From Pelagicoccus enzymogenes (GTDB taxonomy: Bacteria > Verrucomicrobiota > Verrucomicrobiia > Opitutales > Opitutaceae), in NCBI RefSeq assembly GCF_014803405.1, contig NZ_JACYFG010000042.1:29014-93013 (forward strand): a stretch of 64,000 nucleotides of DNA, written 5' to 3'. The notes below the pieces were generated by a model. The model made no database searches. It was given only the letters and a program-made list of their open reading frames with translations, and was not told the origin of the DNA. How positions within the stretch are numbered: position 1 is the stretch's first letter; each line of letters opens with the position of its first letter. Positions 25,082 through 33,191 of the stretch are shown one piece after another. Both the position numbers and the translations under genes were made by a program.

Positions 25082-26341
25082 ATGTCGGAATTAGAAGGAA
25101 ATTGCCTCGTTTGTCAGTCGGGTGGACCCACTGCAGTCATTAACGCGAGCCTCGCAGGCGTCATCGAAGAAGCGCTCAACCACGAGTGTATCGAAGAGAT
25201 CTACGGTGGCCTCAACGGGGTAGTCGGTGTGCTCAACGAAGATCTCGTCGACCTCGCTGCGGAGTCGCAGCAAGCGATCCGCCTTCTCAAGTCCAGCCCG
25301 GGCTCTGCCCTTGGCACTTGCCGCTACGTCTTCAAGAAGGAAGAGGACCTGGAGCGAGCTCTGGAAGTTTTCAAGGCCCACAATATCCGCTACTTCTTCT
25401 ACATCGGCGACAGCGAATCCATGGCTATGCTCGACAAGCTCGATGCCTTGGCCAAGGAGCAAGGCTACGAGATGCGCGTGATCGGCATCCCTAAGACCAT
25501 CAACAACGACATCTCCGCCACCGACCACACTCCCGGCTACGGCAGCATGATCAAGCACGTGGCGACAACGGTTCGCGAGATGGCCGCTGACAATGAGTCG
25601 ATTGGCGAAGGCGACTACGTTTCCATTCTTGAGGTGCAGGGCCGCAACTCCGGTTGGATCGCCGCCGGCTCTACTTTGGCCAAGCGTCGCGATCAGCCGC
25701 ACGATCCTCCCCACATCATCTTGCTTCCTGAGATCGCCTTCGATCCCGAGAAGTTCGTAGCAGACGTGCAGAAGGTGCTCGCTCGCGAGAAGTACTGCTT
25801 GATCGTCGTGGGCGAAGGTTTGGTTGACCTCAACGGTAACTACGTTTCGGCCAAGGCTTCCAGCACGGACGCATTCGGGCACGTGCAGCTCGGCGGCGCT
25901 GGCGAATTCCTCCGCGGCATCGTTGAGACCCGCATCGGCGTTTCCGCCCGTTCCTGCAAGCTTGGCGTTGCCGGTCGCGCTGCTACGCACAACGCGTCCC
26001 AGGCCGACTCCGACGAAGCTTACCTGGCGGGTTCGGCTGCGGTCGTGCAAGCGGTCGAAAATGGCAAGAGCGGCAAGATGATCACCTTGCAGCGCGCGGA
26101 AGCGGACTCCTACAAGTGCGAAACCGGTTGGGTTGACCTGGCGGACGTTCCTGCCACTTCCAAGCAGTTGCCTGCGGAGTGGATCAACGACGACGGCGTC
26201 AGCATGAACTTCCCCTTCGTGAAGTACGCGACTCCTTTGATCCAAGGCGAAGTCAACTTGCAGTGGGAGAACGGTCTTCCGGTATTCGTCAACCTCAAGG
26301 CGACACGTATCGACAAGGTGCTTCCCGCTTACGAGATCTAA
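25082..26341 (+). CDS. Divergent phosphofructokinase-family paralogue lacking the catalytic Asp
   Basis: The 419-residue protein clearly belongs to the PPi-type phosphofructokinase family (QSGGPTAVINASLAGVI at 12-28, DHTPGYGS at 148-155). Key positions differ. PKTIDND reads PKTINND, so the general-base Asp is Asn141. The donor motif GGNDS/GGDDS reads GDSES (109-113), and MGR reads QGR (186-188). The reading frame is intact with no other sign of decay, and a strong terminator follows. It may be a regulatory subunit of the other phosphofructokinase (compare the alpha/beta subunits of plant PFP), a weak enzyme, or one with a changed reaction. Automatic annotation would call it an ordinary phosphofructokinase. 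Confidence 0.88.
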   Translation: MSELEGNCLVCQSGGPTAVINASLAGVIEEALNHECIEEIYGGLNGVVGVLNEDLVDLAAESQQAIRLLKSSPGSALGTCRYVFKKEEDLERALEVFKAHNIRYFFYIGDSESMAMLDKLDALAKEQGYEMRVIGIPKTINNDISATDHTPGYGSMIKHVATTVREMAADNESIGEGDYVSILEVQGRNSGWIAAGSTLAKRRDQPHDPPHIILLPEIAFDPEKFVADVQKVLAREKYCLIVVGEGLVDLNGNYVSAKASSTDAFGHVQLGGAGEFLRGIVETRIGVSARSCKLGVAGRAATHNASQADSDEAYLAGSAAVVQAVENGKSGKMITLQRAEADSYKCETGWVDLADVPATSKQLPAEWINDDGVSMNFPFVKYATPLIQGEVNLQWENGLPVFVNLKATRIDKVLPAYEI

Positions 26342-26366
26342 GCGAGAACTCGTATCCAAATTTCCA

Positions 26367-26402
26367 AACCCTCGACGTCTCTCCGGGACGCGAGGGTTTT
26401 TT
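26367..26402 (+). terminator. Rho-independent terminator
   Basis: AACCCTCG/CGAGGGTT stem with inner pairing of ACG and CGT, followed by a T run, 26 bases past the stop of the phosphofructokinase paralogue. Confidence 0.9.
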
Positions 26403-26606
26403 GCGTCCGGAACCGGCGGTGCCGTGAGGTGCGATAATTCCAGCCTTGCGGGACGAGCAGTAAGCTTGAGTGCAGGAAGATCTACTCAACCCCGTAACCC
26501 GAACCCGACGCAGCGTCTTGCATATTCGGTTTGCTAGGCGGCGGGATTGCTCCTTTCCTTGCCTCAGGTCGCGCGGTGCGGCTCGCTATTTCCCAAGACT
26601 GTTTTC

Positions 26607-28463
26607 ATGAACGAATCCCCGACATGGCTGCGTCCCAAGCGTTGGCTTGCCTTTTTTTTGACCTTGCTGGGGGTGTGTTCCTTTTTGGCGATCGTTCCGG
26701 TCAGTCACGAATCTGTGGAGGCGGCGTCCTCGATTCAGGCGGTAGCGGCCAAGTCAAATTCCTCCTTCATTGACTACTTGAGAGAGGGGGCGCGGGAGGT
26801 GCAAGTCACTGGACACTGGACCTCATTGCTTCCGCCCTTGCTGGCGATTGTGATCGCCGCATTCTTCCGAACGATGGTGGGGGCCCTAGTGTCGGCCTTC
26901 GCGGTTGGATCGTTCTTGTCCTACGGCTTGAACCCCTTGGCCACTGCGGTGCTGGGGGTGAACGACTTTCTCATTCGCCCAGCTCTGTCGCAGTTCAGTA
27001 TCCTCATTATCGTATTCCTCGTCGCCTTGGTAGGCATGGTGCATGTGATGGCGAAGAGCGGCGGGCTCGACGGGCTCGTCAAGCTCATGGATCGCTTTGC
27101 TAAGGGGCGTCGGCGGGCGAAGATCTCGATTGGGCTTAGCGGCTTGTTCATCTTTTTCGACGACTACTCGAACTCGGTGGTGTTGGGGACCACCATGCAA
27201 AAGCTCTCGGACCGCTGGAAGATCTCGCGCGAGAAGCTCGCTTATTTGGTGGATTCGACAACGGCGCCCGTGGCAGGCTTGGCCTTGCTTTCGACTTGGG
27301 TGGCTTTTGAAATTTACCTGCTGGGAGATGTCGCGGCTGAGCATGGTGTAGGGCTTTCTGGATACGGGTTGCTGGTGGAGATGCTTCCCTTGCGATTCTA
27401 CTGTATCGGCACCTTGATCTTCGTTTTCATGAATTCCGCATCGGGGCGCGATTTTGGTCCGATGCTCAACGCCGAGCGTCGGGCGTTTCATGAGGGAAAG
27501 GTAATCGACGATTCGCATCAGCTATTAGCTCCGAAGGTGGAGGGACTGAGCTCGGGAGAGGCGAAGCCGCGCTGGGTAAACGCCATGCTTCCGATTTGTA
27601 TTCTCCTTGTTTGGATTGTCGTTGGAATTGTGATACTGGGGCAGAATCGCTTGGCCTCAGCCGGTATCGCTAACGCGCTCTCTAGTCTGGACGGCTGGCG
27701 GGCTGCCTTTGGCGCGGCTGTCTACGATCCGAGCAAAGGGAGCGACGCGGGTGTGATGCCAGCCATGCTGACGGCTGCCTTGCTGGCTGGAGCCGTTGCC
27801 GTTATCTTGCCTCTGAGCCAAGGCGTGCTCAAGGCAAGGGACGTGCTCCGATCGTACAGCCGAGCTCTGTCGACGATGTGGATGGCTATCTTTATTTTGG
27901 CGATGGCTTGGGCTATGCGGGAGATTTGCGATAATTTGGGAACGGCCGACTACTTGATCGCGATGCTGGGCAGCAGCATTCCCCTTTGGACCCTGCCGCT
28001 TCTCACTTTTTTGGTGGCGGCAGTGATGTCTTTTGCGACCGGTACCAGCTGGGGCACGATGGGGATTTTGATACCTATCATGATGCCGCTGGCAGCTCAG
28101 ATGGGAGCTCTGGAACCGGAGTCGTTTATAATCTATCTGTTGACGGCGGCGGCTGTATTGGATGGGGCGATCTTTGGAGATCACTGTAGTCCGATCAGTG
28201 ATACAACGGTGCTTTCCTCTATTTCTTCCGGCTGCGATCATATTGCGCATGTCAACACCCAGCTCTACTATGCTTTGGCAACGGTAACCTTGTCAGGGGG
28301 ATTTGGATACTTGAGCGTCGCCCACGGAATGCCGGTCTGGCTGTTTTACGTCTTGTATCCGGCGGCAGCGTTCGCGGTTTTAAGGACTTTTGGCCGCAAG
28401 GCTACTGCTCAAAGGGAAGAATCCGAGGAATTAGCAAATTCGATGGTCTCCACGCTTCGTTAG
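26607..28463 (+). CDS. NhaC-family Na+/H+ antiporter
   Basis: From the ATG at 26607 (MNESPTWLRPKR) the product is a 618-residue multi-pass membrane protein with about 11-13 hydrophobic segments. Family features are IFFDDYSNSVVLGTTMQKL, VDSTTAPVAGLALLSTWVAFE and the late MSFATGTSWGTMGILIPIMM motif. Such antiporters exchange sodium for protons; amino-acid/cation exchange also occurs in relatives. An N-terminal segment of about 40 residues before the conserved core resembles a signal anchor. xdhC begins 6 bases after the stop, so they are probably cotranscribed. Confidence 0.9.
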   Translation: MNESPTWLRPKRWLAFFLTLLGVCSFLAIVPVSHESVEAASSIQAVAAKSNSSFIDYLREGAREVQVTGHWTSLLPPLLAIVIAAFFRTMVGALVSAFAVGSFLSYGLNPLATAVLGVNDFLIRPALSQFSILIIVFLVALVGMVHVMAKSGGLDGLVKLMDRFAKGRRRAKISIGLSGLFIFFDDYSNSVVLGTTMQKLSDRWKISREKLAYLVDSTTAPVAGLALLSTWVAFEIYLLGDVAAEHGVGLSGYGLLVEMLPLRFYCIGTLIFVFMNSASGRDFGPMLNAERRAFHEGKVIDDSHQLLAPKVEGLSSGEAKPRWVNAMLPICILLVWIVVGIVILGQNRLASAGIANALSSLDGWRAAFGAAVYDPSKGSDAGVMPAMLTAALLAGAVAVILPLSQGVLKARDVLRSYSRALSTMWMAIFILAMAWAMREICDNLGTADYLIAMLGSSIPLWTLPLLTFLVAAVMSFATGTSWGTMGILIPIMMPLAAQMGALEPESFIIYLLTAAAVLDGAIFGDHCSPISDTTVLSSISSGCDHIAHVNTQLYYALATVTLSGGFGYLSVAHGMPVWLFYVLYPAAAFAVLRTFGRKATAQREESEELANSMVSTLR

Positions 28464-28469
28464 CCCGGC

Positions 28470-29435
28470 ATGCAGGATATTTGGCCCCAACTGAGAAACT
28501 GGTTCATTGCTCGCGAACGCTTCGCTCTGGCGACCGTAGTGAAGGCGAGCAAGCCTTCGCCTCGCGGCGTAGGATCGGTGCTGGCGATTCACGAGGATGG
28601 GGAGCGATTCATAGGCTCAGTGAGTGCTGGATGCGTGGAGCACGAGGTGATCGAGGCGGCTCGCCTGTGCTTGGATGACGGTAAGGTGAGGTGGCTGAAG
28701 TTTGGCCCTGGAGAAGGATTCCCGTGGGAGATCGAATTGTCCTGCGGTGGATCAATCGAAGTCAGGGTGGAGCCGGCGCCTCACCTGCGTAGTGGCGTGA
28801 ATGATACGTTTGTGGATGAGGTGCTTCGTTCCTTGGACGAGCATATACCCTGCGTTTGGCGTTCTGATGGAGAAACGGATTCCTTGGAAGCGACCGCCGA
28901 TGCTTTTCGCGAAACTTACGAACGCATCGAAGGGGAAGCGCGGGTCCTCTATCGCTTCCTTGGGCGGCGTAAGCGTTTGTTCGTGATTGGGGCCTCGCAC
29001 ATTGCCCTGCACCTCGTCTCAGCAGCCAAGATGTTGCAGTATGAAGTGGTGGTGATTGATCCGCGGGAGAGCTATGCGCGTGAGGAGCGGTTTCAGTCTC
29101 GTCCGGATGAGGTTTGCGTGGAATGGCCAGAAGGGGCTTTGGCTCGGTATCGCTTGACGGATACGGATGCCTTGGTCGCGATCACCCATGACCCGAAGAT
29201 TGACGACCAAGCTTTGGCGGCTGCCCTGCGAACCCCGTGTGGATACCTGGGGGCTTTGGGGAGCAAGAAGAGTCACGCTGCTCGGCTGAAGCGACTGGCG
29301 AAGCTAGATTTCGCGGAAGAAAATTTGGCTCGAATCTTTGGGCCAGTGGGGATCGATATTGGCAGTAAGACTCCGGCGGAAATTGCAGTGAGCATCGTGG
29401 CTCAGCTCATCAGGGAGCGAAACAAGGATCGTTGA
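28470..29435 (+). CDS. xdhC: XdhC/CoxI-family molybdenum hydroxylase maturation protein
   Basis: The 321-residue protein has the XdhC/CoxI domain at the N-terminus (VVKASKPSPRGVGSVLAI and SVSAGCVEHEVIEAA). The C-terminal Rossmann domain (FVIGASHIALHLVSAAK, ITHDPKIDDQAL, YLGALGSKKSHAARLKRL) is typical of the family. XdhC proteins help load sulfurated molybdenum cofactor into xanthine dehydrogenase-type enzymes. The following cytidylyltransferase-like gene overlaps by one base. No xanthine dehydrogenase genes are in the window, so the client enzyme lies elsewhere. Confidence 0.93.
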   Translation: MQDIWPQLRNWFIARERFALATVVKASKPSPRGVGSVLAIHEDGERFIGSVSAGCVEHEVIEAARLCLDDGKVRWLKFGPGEGFPWEIELSCGGSIEVRVEPAPHLRSGVNDTFVDEVLRSLDEHIPCVWRSDGETDSLEATADAFRETYERIEGEARVLYRFLGRRKRLFVIGASHIALHLVSAAKMLQYEVVVIDPRESYAREERFQSRPDEVCVEWPEGALARYRLTDTDALVAITHDPKIDDQALAAALRTPCGYLGALGSKKSHAARLKRLAKLDFAEENLARIFGPVGIDIGSKTPAEIAVSIVAQLIRERNKDR

Positions 29436-30001
29436 TGAGATTGGGAGCGGTCGTTTTAGCGGCGGGCCAGTCGAGACGATTTGGGGCCGCGAACAAGCTT
29501 CTGCATGTGGTCGATGGAGAGCCGCTGCTGGCTCGTGTCCTGGCTGCGTTTGAAGGCTTGGATCTCGCGGAAGTGGTGGTGGTCACGGGTTATCAAGCGA
29601 ATCGAATCGAACCACTCTTGGAGGGGCGGAAGCTTAGGTCGGTTTTCAATGCTTCGTTCGAGGAGGGAATGGGATCGAGCCTGGCCTGTGGGGTACGTAG
29701 CCTAGAGGATGCCGGTCTGGATGGCTTGTTGCTTAGCCTTGGCGATTTGCCTCGATTGAAGCGCCAGCACGTGGCTAGCGTGATACAAGCGTTCCAGCGC
29801 AAGGGAGGGGAGGCTATCGTTCAGCCGCGTTTCCAAGGTGTCCGAGGTCATCCGGTGTGTTTTCCGAAGCGTTGCCTTGAGTCGCTTAAAGCGCTGTCGG
29901 GGGATCAGGGCGCTCGGGAGGTGTTGGCTACCGAGGGAGATTCGGTCGTCTTCTTGGACATGGACGACGATGCATGTGTTCGAGATATGGATACGCCGTA
30001 G
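29435..30001 (+). CDS. mocA: MobA/MocA-like molybdenum cofactor nucleotidyltransferase
   Basis: The 188-residue protein is an NTP-transferase with the N-terminal signature VVLAAGQSRRFGAANKLLHV, the SLGDLPRL acidic motif, and RGHPVCFPKRCLESLKAL near the C-terminus. Proximity to xdhC favours the MocA role: adding CMP to molybdopterin for xanthine dehydrogenase-type enzymes. A GMP-transferring MobA is less likely. The ATG at 29435 overlaps the xdhC stop; a TTG three bases earlier is also possible. REP-like palindromes follow. Confidence 0.85.
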   Translation: MRLGAVVLAAGQSRRFGAANKLLHVVDGEPLLARVLAAFEGLDLAEVVVVTGYQANRIEPLLEGRKLRSVFNASFEEGMGSSLACGVRSLEDAGLDGLLLSLGDLPRLKRQHVASVIQAFQRKGGEAIVQPRFQGVRGHPVCFPKRCLESLKALSGDQGAREVLATEGDSVVFLDMDDDACVRDMDTP

Positions 30002-30021
30002 CGTGGCTCGGGTTGGTCGTG

Positions 30022-30094
30022 GTAGGGCTGTCTGGGCCAGACAGCCGCGTAGCCAGTTCATTCGTCCACGGCGGACTGGGCCAGTCCGCCCTAC
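30022..30094. repeat. Two REP-like palindromes
   Basis: GTAGGGCTGTCTGGGCCAGA (30022 onward, continuing to 30052) and GGCGGACTGGGCCAGTCCGC (30070 onward, ending CCCTAC at 30094) are strong palindromes between convergent genes. They share the GGGCCAG loop. Confidence 0.75.
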
Positions 30095-30202
30095 CTCGGT
30101 TGGCGCACTTATGGGGTTTCCACTGGGGTGCGACAGAAACTGTAAATGTTGCTCTAAAGCTCAGCGCTAGGTCGCATGCGACATTTGATGTGTCACGGTG
30201 CC

Positions 30203-31570
30203 CTAGTTTTGCCCGGTGGACGCTTTGGCTGCTTGTTCGATTTGAGTGTAAAGGGATTTGGTCGTTTCGTTCGAATCGAGCTGAAGCGCGCGGCCGACGA
30301 ATGTTTGCGATTCAGCGAAGCGTTCCTCTTCAATGAGGAATTTTATGCGTGTCATTAAGGCATTGTATTCGGATTTTGGATCCATTTCAGCCCGGTCTAG
30401 GAGAAGGTACGCTTTGGCGAGGTTTCCGTTTTCTGCATGGAGGCGCGCCAAGCGGATGAGCGTGTTTCCGTTGGTAGGGTTGATGGTTTCGGCTTCCTCC
30501 AAGAGGGCAATCGCATTCGCGGTGTCGCCTGCGTGGGCGGCGAGGTCTGCTCCTACCACTTTGAAGTCGCTGAGCGCTTCGGAGCTGAGCTCCTCGCCGG
30601 AGGGGTCGATCATGGAGTAGAGTTGCTGAGCCGATTCCATCTCTTTGTTGTAGGAGAGGAGCTTGGCGGCTTGGATGAGGAAGTTCGTGTCGCCGGGACG
30701 AGCGTAGGCGGCAGCCTCCAAGTAGGCGTCGCGAGCGGGTATCCACATTTCAAGCTTACCGTACAGGCCGCCGAGAAGGTAGAGGGACTGGAAGTCGATG
30801 TCGCCGAGGGAACGGATGATTTCCAAGTTTCGCGCCGCCTTTTCGTAGTCTTTCATGCCCAAGTAGGCATTGGTCTGGGCCAGCCAGTATTCGGCGTGAC
30901 GGGGACGTCTGGCGATGAGTTCGTCCTGCATGCGAATGGCTTCGACGTAGCGTTCCGCCTTGAGATAGGTTTGGGCCTTTCCTTCTAGCCAATCGAGGTT
31001 GTTAGGCTCGGCCAACACGGCGCGGTTGTAGGCGACTTCGGCTGAGATGTAGTTGCCCTCGGCGAAGTGGCAGTAGCCAAGCATTCCGAAGGTACCGCTT
31101 TTTGAGTCTCCCAGTTCCACGGCTTTGAGAAAGGCGATCAAGGCGCTTTTGGTATCGCCAGACTTGAGCTTGAGTACACCGAGGTTGGTCCAAGCTCTTT
31201 GGAAGTCCGGGAAGGCCTCGATCGCTGCCTTGTATTGGTTTTCCGCGAGCAGAAACTCGTTGTTCTCGAAGTAGATGTTTCCCAGCAGGTAGTTGAAGGA
31301 AGCGCTGTGCTTCTCTTCGGAATTGACCATGCTTTGCAGGAAGTTCTGGGCCTGTGTCTTGTTGATGCGGATCAGGGGAGCGACCTTTTTAAGCATGACC
31401 ACTTCGATGTCGTTCAGTGGCGGTTCTTTTTCGGAGAGAACGCCGTAGGTCGCGGTGAATCGCTTCATGAACTCGTCGCTTGCGAGATCGGGTTCGCCCA
31501 TTTCGCGGGCGTTGGATACGATCGCGGAGAGAGCCAGGGTGGCAATGGCGAGTGAACGGAGGATACTCAT
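30203..31570 (-). CDS. Secreted TPR protein ending the TonB operon
   Basis: From the ATG at 31570 (MSILRSLAIATLALSAIVSN) the product has 455 residues: a signal peptide followed by about nine to ten tetratricopeptide repeats (for example AENQYKAAIEAFPDFQRAWT, LIAFLKAVELGDSKSGTFGM). TPR arrays mediate protein-protein contacts. Its start codon overlaps the TonB stop by 4 bases. TPR genes regularly accompany DUF3450/ExbB/ExbD/TonB sets, and the protein may contact the peptidoglycan or outer-membrane side of the complex. A longer frame from 31630 lacks a signal peptide at its start and overlaps tonB, so it was not chosen. Confidence 0.88.
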   Translation of the reverse strand: MSILRSLAIATLALSAIVSNAREMGEPDLASDEFMKRFTATYGVLSEKEPPLNDIEVVMLKKVAPLIRINKTQAQNFLQSMVNSEEKHSASFNYLLGNIYFENNEFLLAENQYKAAIEAFPDFQRAWTNLGVLKLKSGDTKSALIAFLKAVELGDSKSGTFGMLGYCHFAEGNYISAEVAYNRAVLAEPNNLDWLEGKAQTYLKAERYVEAIRMQDELIARRPRHAEYWLAQTNAYLGMKDYEKAARNLEIIRSLGDIDFQSLYLLGGLYGKLEMWIPARDAYLEAAAYARPGDTNFLIQAAKLLSYNKEMESAQQLYSMIDPSGEELSSEALSDFKVVGADLAAHAGDTANAIALLEEAETINPTNGNTLIRLARLHAENGNLAKAYLLLDRAEMDPKSEYNALMTRIKFLIEEERFAESQTFVGRALQLDSNETTKSLYTQIEQAAKASTGQN

Positions 31571-32262
31571 ATGGAGAAAGGGCTTTTGTTGGAGGAAGGA
31601 ATGTAGGTTCCTTTGCGTCGAACGATGCACTGGACCGGCTTGCCGTCTTTCTTTGCGACCTTGAAGCGGTGTCCGCGTACGAATTCGACGATGAGTGGAA
31701 TGGCGGCTGGATAAGGTGTATCGATAATGTGGATATCAGTTGCTCGTCCGCGTAGGTCGATGCGGCAAATGTAGGTGAAGGGGACAGGTTTAGTGGTGTT
31801 GGCGATGAGCTTGCCGGGGATGGAGAGGTTGGGGCGATAGGAGACAGAGGGCTTTTCGGTGACGTCCTTGTAGTCGTAGACGGCGAGGTCCTCTATGCCG
31901 TCTGTTTCGAAGTTTTCGATGGTCTCTGCGACGTTCACGCTGTTTTGCGTGAGTTTTTTGGGGGTGAGGCCGAAGTCCACGTCGAGGAAGCCGAGAGGGA
32001 CGTCGGCGGGTCCTGAGGTGGCAGGAAGATTGAAGCTTATGGATACCTGAGTCTTCTTGGGTGGGACCTTAGCGGGGGGAGGGGGCGGAGGCGGAGGGAG
32101 GTGGAATTCGGTAATGGGCGCGGGCTCCTCTGGAGGCGTGAAGTCGATTCCGAGTTGGGTGACTCCCATGGAGAGAAAAACGATGGCTGCGAGCATGGCC
32201 CCACCGAGAAAGGTGATCGGGTTGCGTTTGCTTTTTTGCAGGCGTTTTTCCAGCGCGTTCAT
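31567..32262 (-). CDS. TonB-family energy transducer
   Basis: This 231-residue protein has one N-terminal membrane helix (about residues 17-37), then a proline-rich stalk with eight consecutive prolines (FHLPPPPPPPPAKVPPKK). The C-terminal TonB-like domain ends in PAAIPLIVEFVRGHRFKVAK. TonB transmits the proton-driven conformational energy of ExbB/ExbD to outer-membrane transporters. An upstream TTG at 32277 would abut the ExbD stop directly, so the true start could be either. It overlaps the TPR gene by 4 bases. Confidence 0.9.
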   Translation of the reverse strand: MNALEKRLQKSKRNPITFLGGAMLAAIVFLSMGVTQLGIDFTPPEEPAPITEFHLPPPPPPPPAKVPPKKTQVSISFNLPATSGPADVPLGFLDVDFGLTPKKLTQNSVNVAETIENFETDGIEDLAVYDYKDVTEKPSVSYRPNLSIPGKLIANTTKPVPFTYICRIDLRGRATDIHIIDTPYPAAIPLIVEFVRGHRFKVAKKDGKPVQCIVRRKGTYIPSSNKSPFSI

Positions 32263-32277
32263 GTAGGGGATTGTCAA

Positions 32278-32679
32278 CTACTGGTCTGTAGCGAAGTGGA
32301 TTCGTTTGGCTCCGGCAGCTTTTGCTTCTCCGTAAACGCGAGCGAAAGCTCCGTGGCTGGCGGAAGCGTCGGCTTGGATGATGACGTCTGACTCTTCGGT
32401 TGCGAGGATGCGTTGGATGCGGGGGCGAACTCCGGAAACTCCGATTTCCTCGCCTCCGTAGTAGACGCGGTCGCCGTCGGAAATAGCGATCAAGATCGAA
32501 TTTTTATCGAGGGCTTGGGCGGAGGCGGCCTGCGGCTTGTTGACTTCTATGCCGCTCTCCTCGACGAAGACCGTGGTGACGATGAAGAAGATGAGAAGGA
32601 TGAAAATGCAGTCGATCATCGGAGACAGGTTGATGTCGACGTTGTCTGCTCGGTCGTTTGCTGATTTGCGGCGTCTCAT
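32278..32679 (-). CDS. exbD: ExbD/TolR-family biopolymer transporter
   Basis: The 133-residue protein has a short cytoplasmic N-terminus ([20 protein letters not shown]), one membrane helix with the conserved Asp in [17 protein letters not shown], and a periplasmic domain. This is the usual ExbD/TolR layout and length; the membrane Asp carries protons in the ExbB/ExbD motor. The start overlaps the upstream ExbB gene by 4 bases. Confidence 0.95.
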   Translation of the reverse strand: MRRRKSANDRADNVDINLSPMIDCIFILLIFFIVTTVFVEESGIEVNKPQAASAQALDKNSILIAISDGDRVYYGGEEIGVSGVRPRIQRILATEESDVIIQADASASHGAFARVYGEAKAAGAKRIHFATDQ

Positions 32680-33191
32680 TGTGGAAGCTTTCTTTTCAGG
32701 GTCTCTATCTCGAGCTCTAGGAGTTGAAGATCCTTGGACCGGTAGATGCGGCTGATCAACTGGGTCAGGAAAAGTCCGAAGATCGCAATCATGAGTCCGG
32801 TTTGGGTGGTAATGAGGGCGACTTTTACGCCGTCCGCGACCGCCTTGGTCGTGTCTTGACCTGCCTCGGCTCCGATCCCCTTGAACGTGTCCAGCATGCC
32901 GATGACGGTTCCAAGGAGACCGAGGAGGGGCGCGGCCACGATGAGGACGTTGGCGTAGGTGAGCTGGGTTCGCACTAGCTGGGAAAGGTGGTCGCGAAAG
33001 TCTTGGATCGCGCCGTGCGACTGATCCTGTGATTGCTCCATGAATACGGATCGAGCATCCAGCCTGTTGGTGAAGAGGAACAAGCCGATCACGTTACGGT
33101 AGAGCAGGAACGCCAAGAGCAGGAGGGCGACCATGATAGGGCCTCCGCTGAGGATGGTGGCCCAGACGGTGTTCAACCAATCGATGTTCAT
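32676..33191 (-). CDS. exbB: MotA/TolQ/ExbB proton channel protein (short form)
   Basis: The 171-residue protein has three membrane segments and the channel motif [28 protein letters not shown] followed by [20 protein letters not shown]. It is the compact channel subunit that forms a pentamer around ExbD. It is the second ExbB homologue of the operon; the long one is directly upstream. Four-base overlaps on both sides show tight translational coupling. Confidence 0.95.
   Translation of the reverse strand: MNIDWLNTVWATILSGGPIMVALLLLAFLLYRNVIGLFLFTNRLDARSVFMEQSQDQSHGAIQDFRDHLSQLVRTQLTYANVLIVAAPLLGLLGTVIGMLDTFKGIGAEAGQDTTKAVADGVKVALITTQTGLMIAIFGLFLTQLISRIYRSKDLQLLELEIETLKRKLPQ

Noticed and set aside
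25091..26359. 422-codon minus-strand frame
   Set aside because: It is antisense to the phosphofructokinase paralogue. I considered whether the paralogue might be the shadow, but it has the clear family sequence and a terminator.
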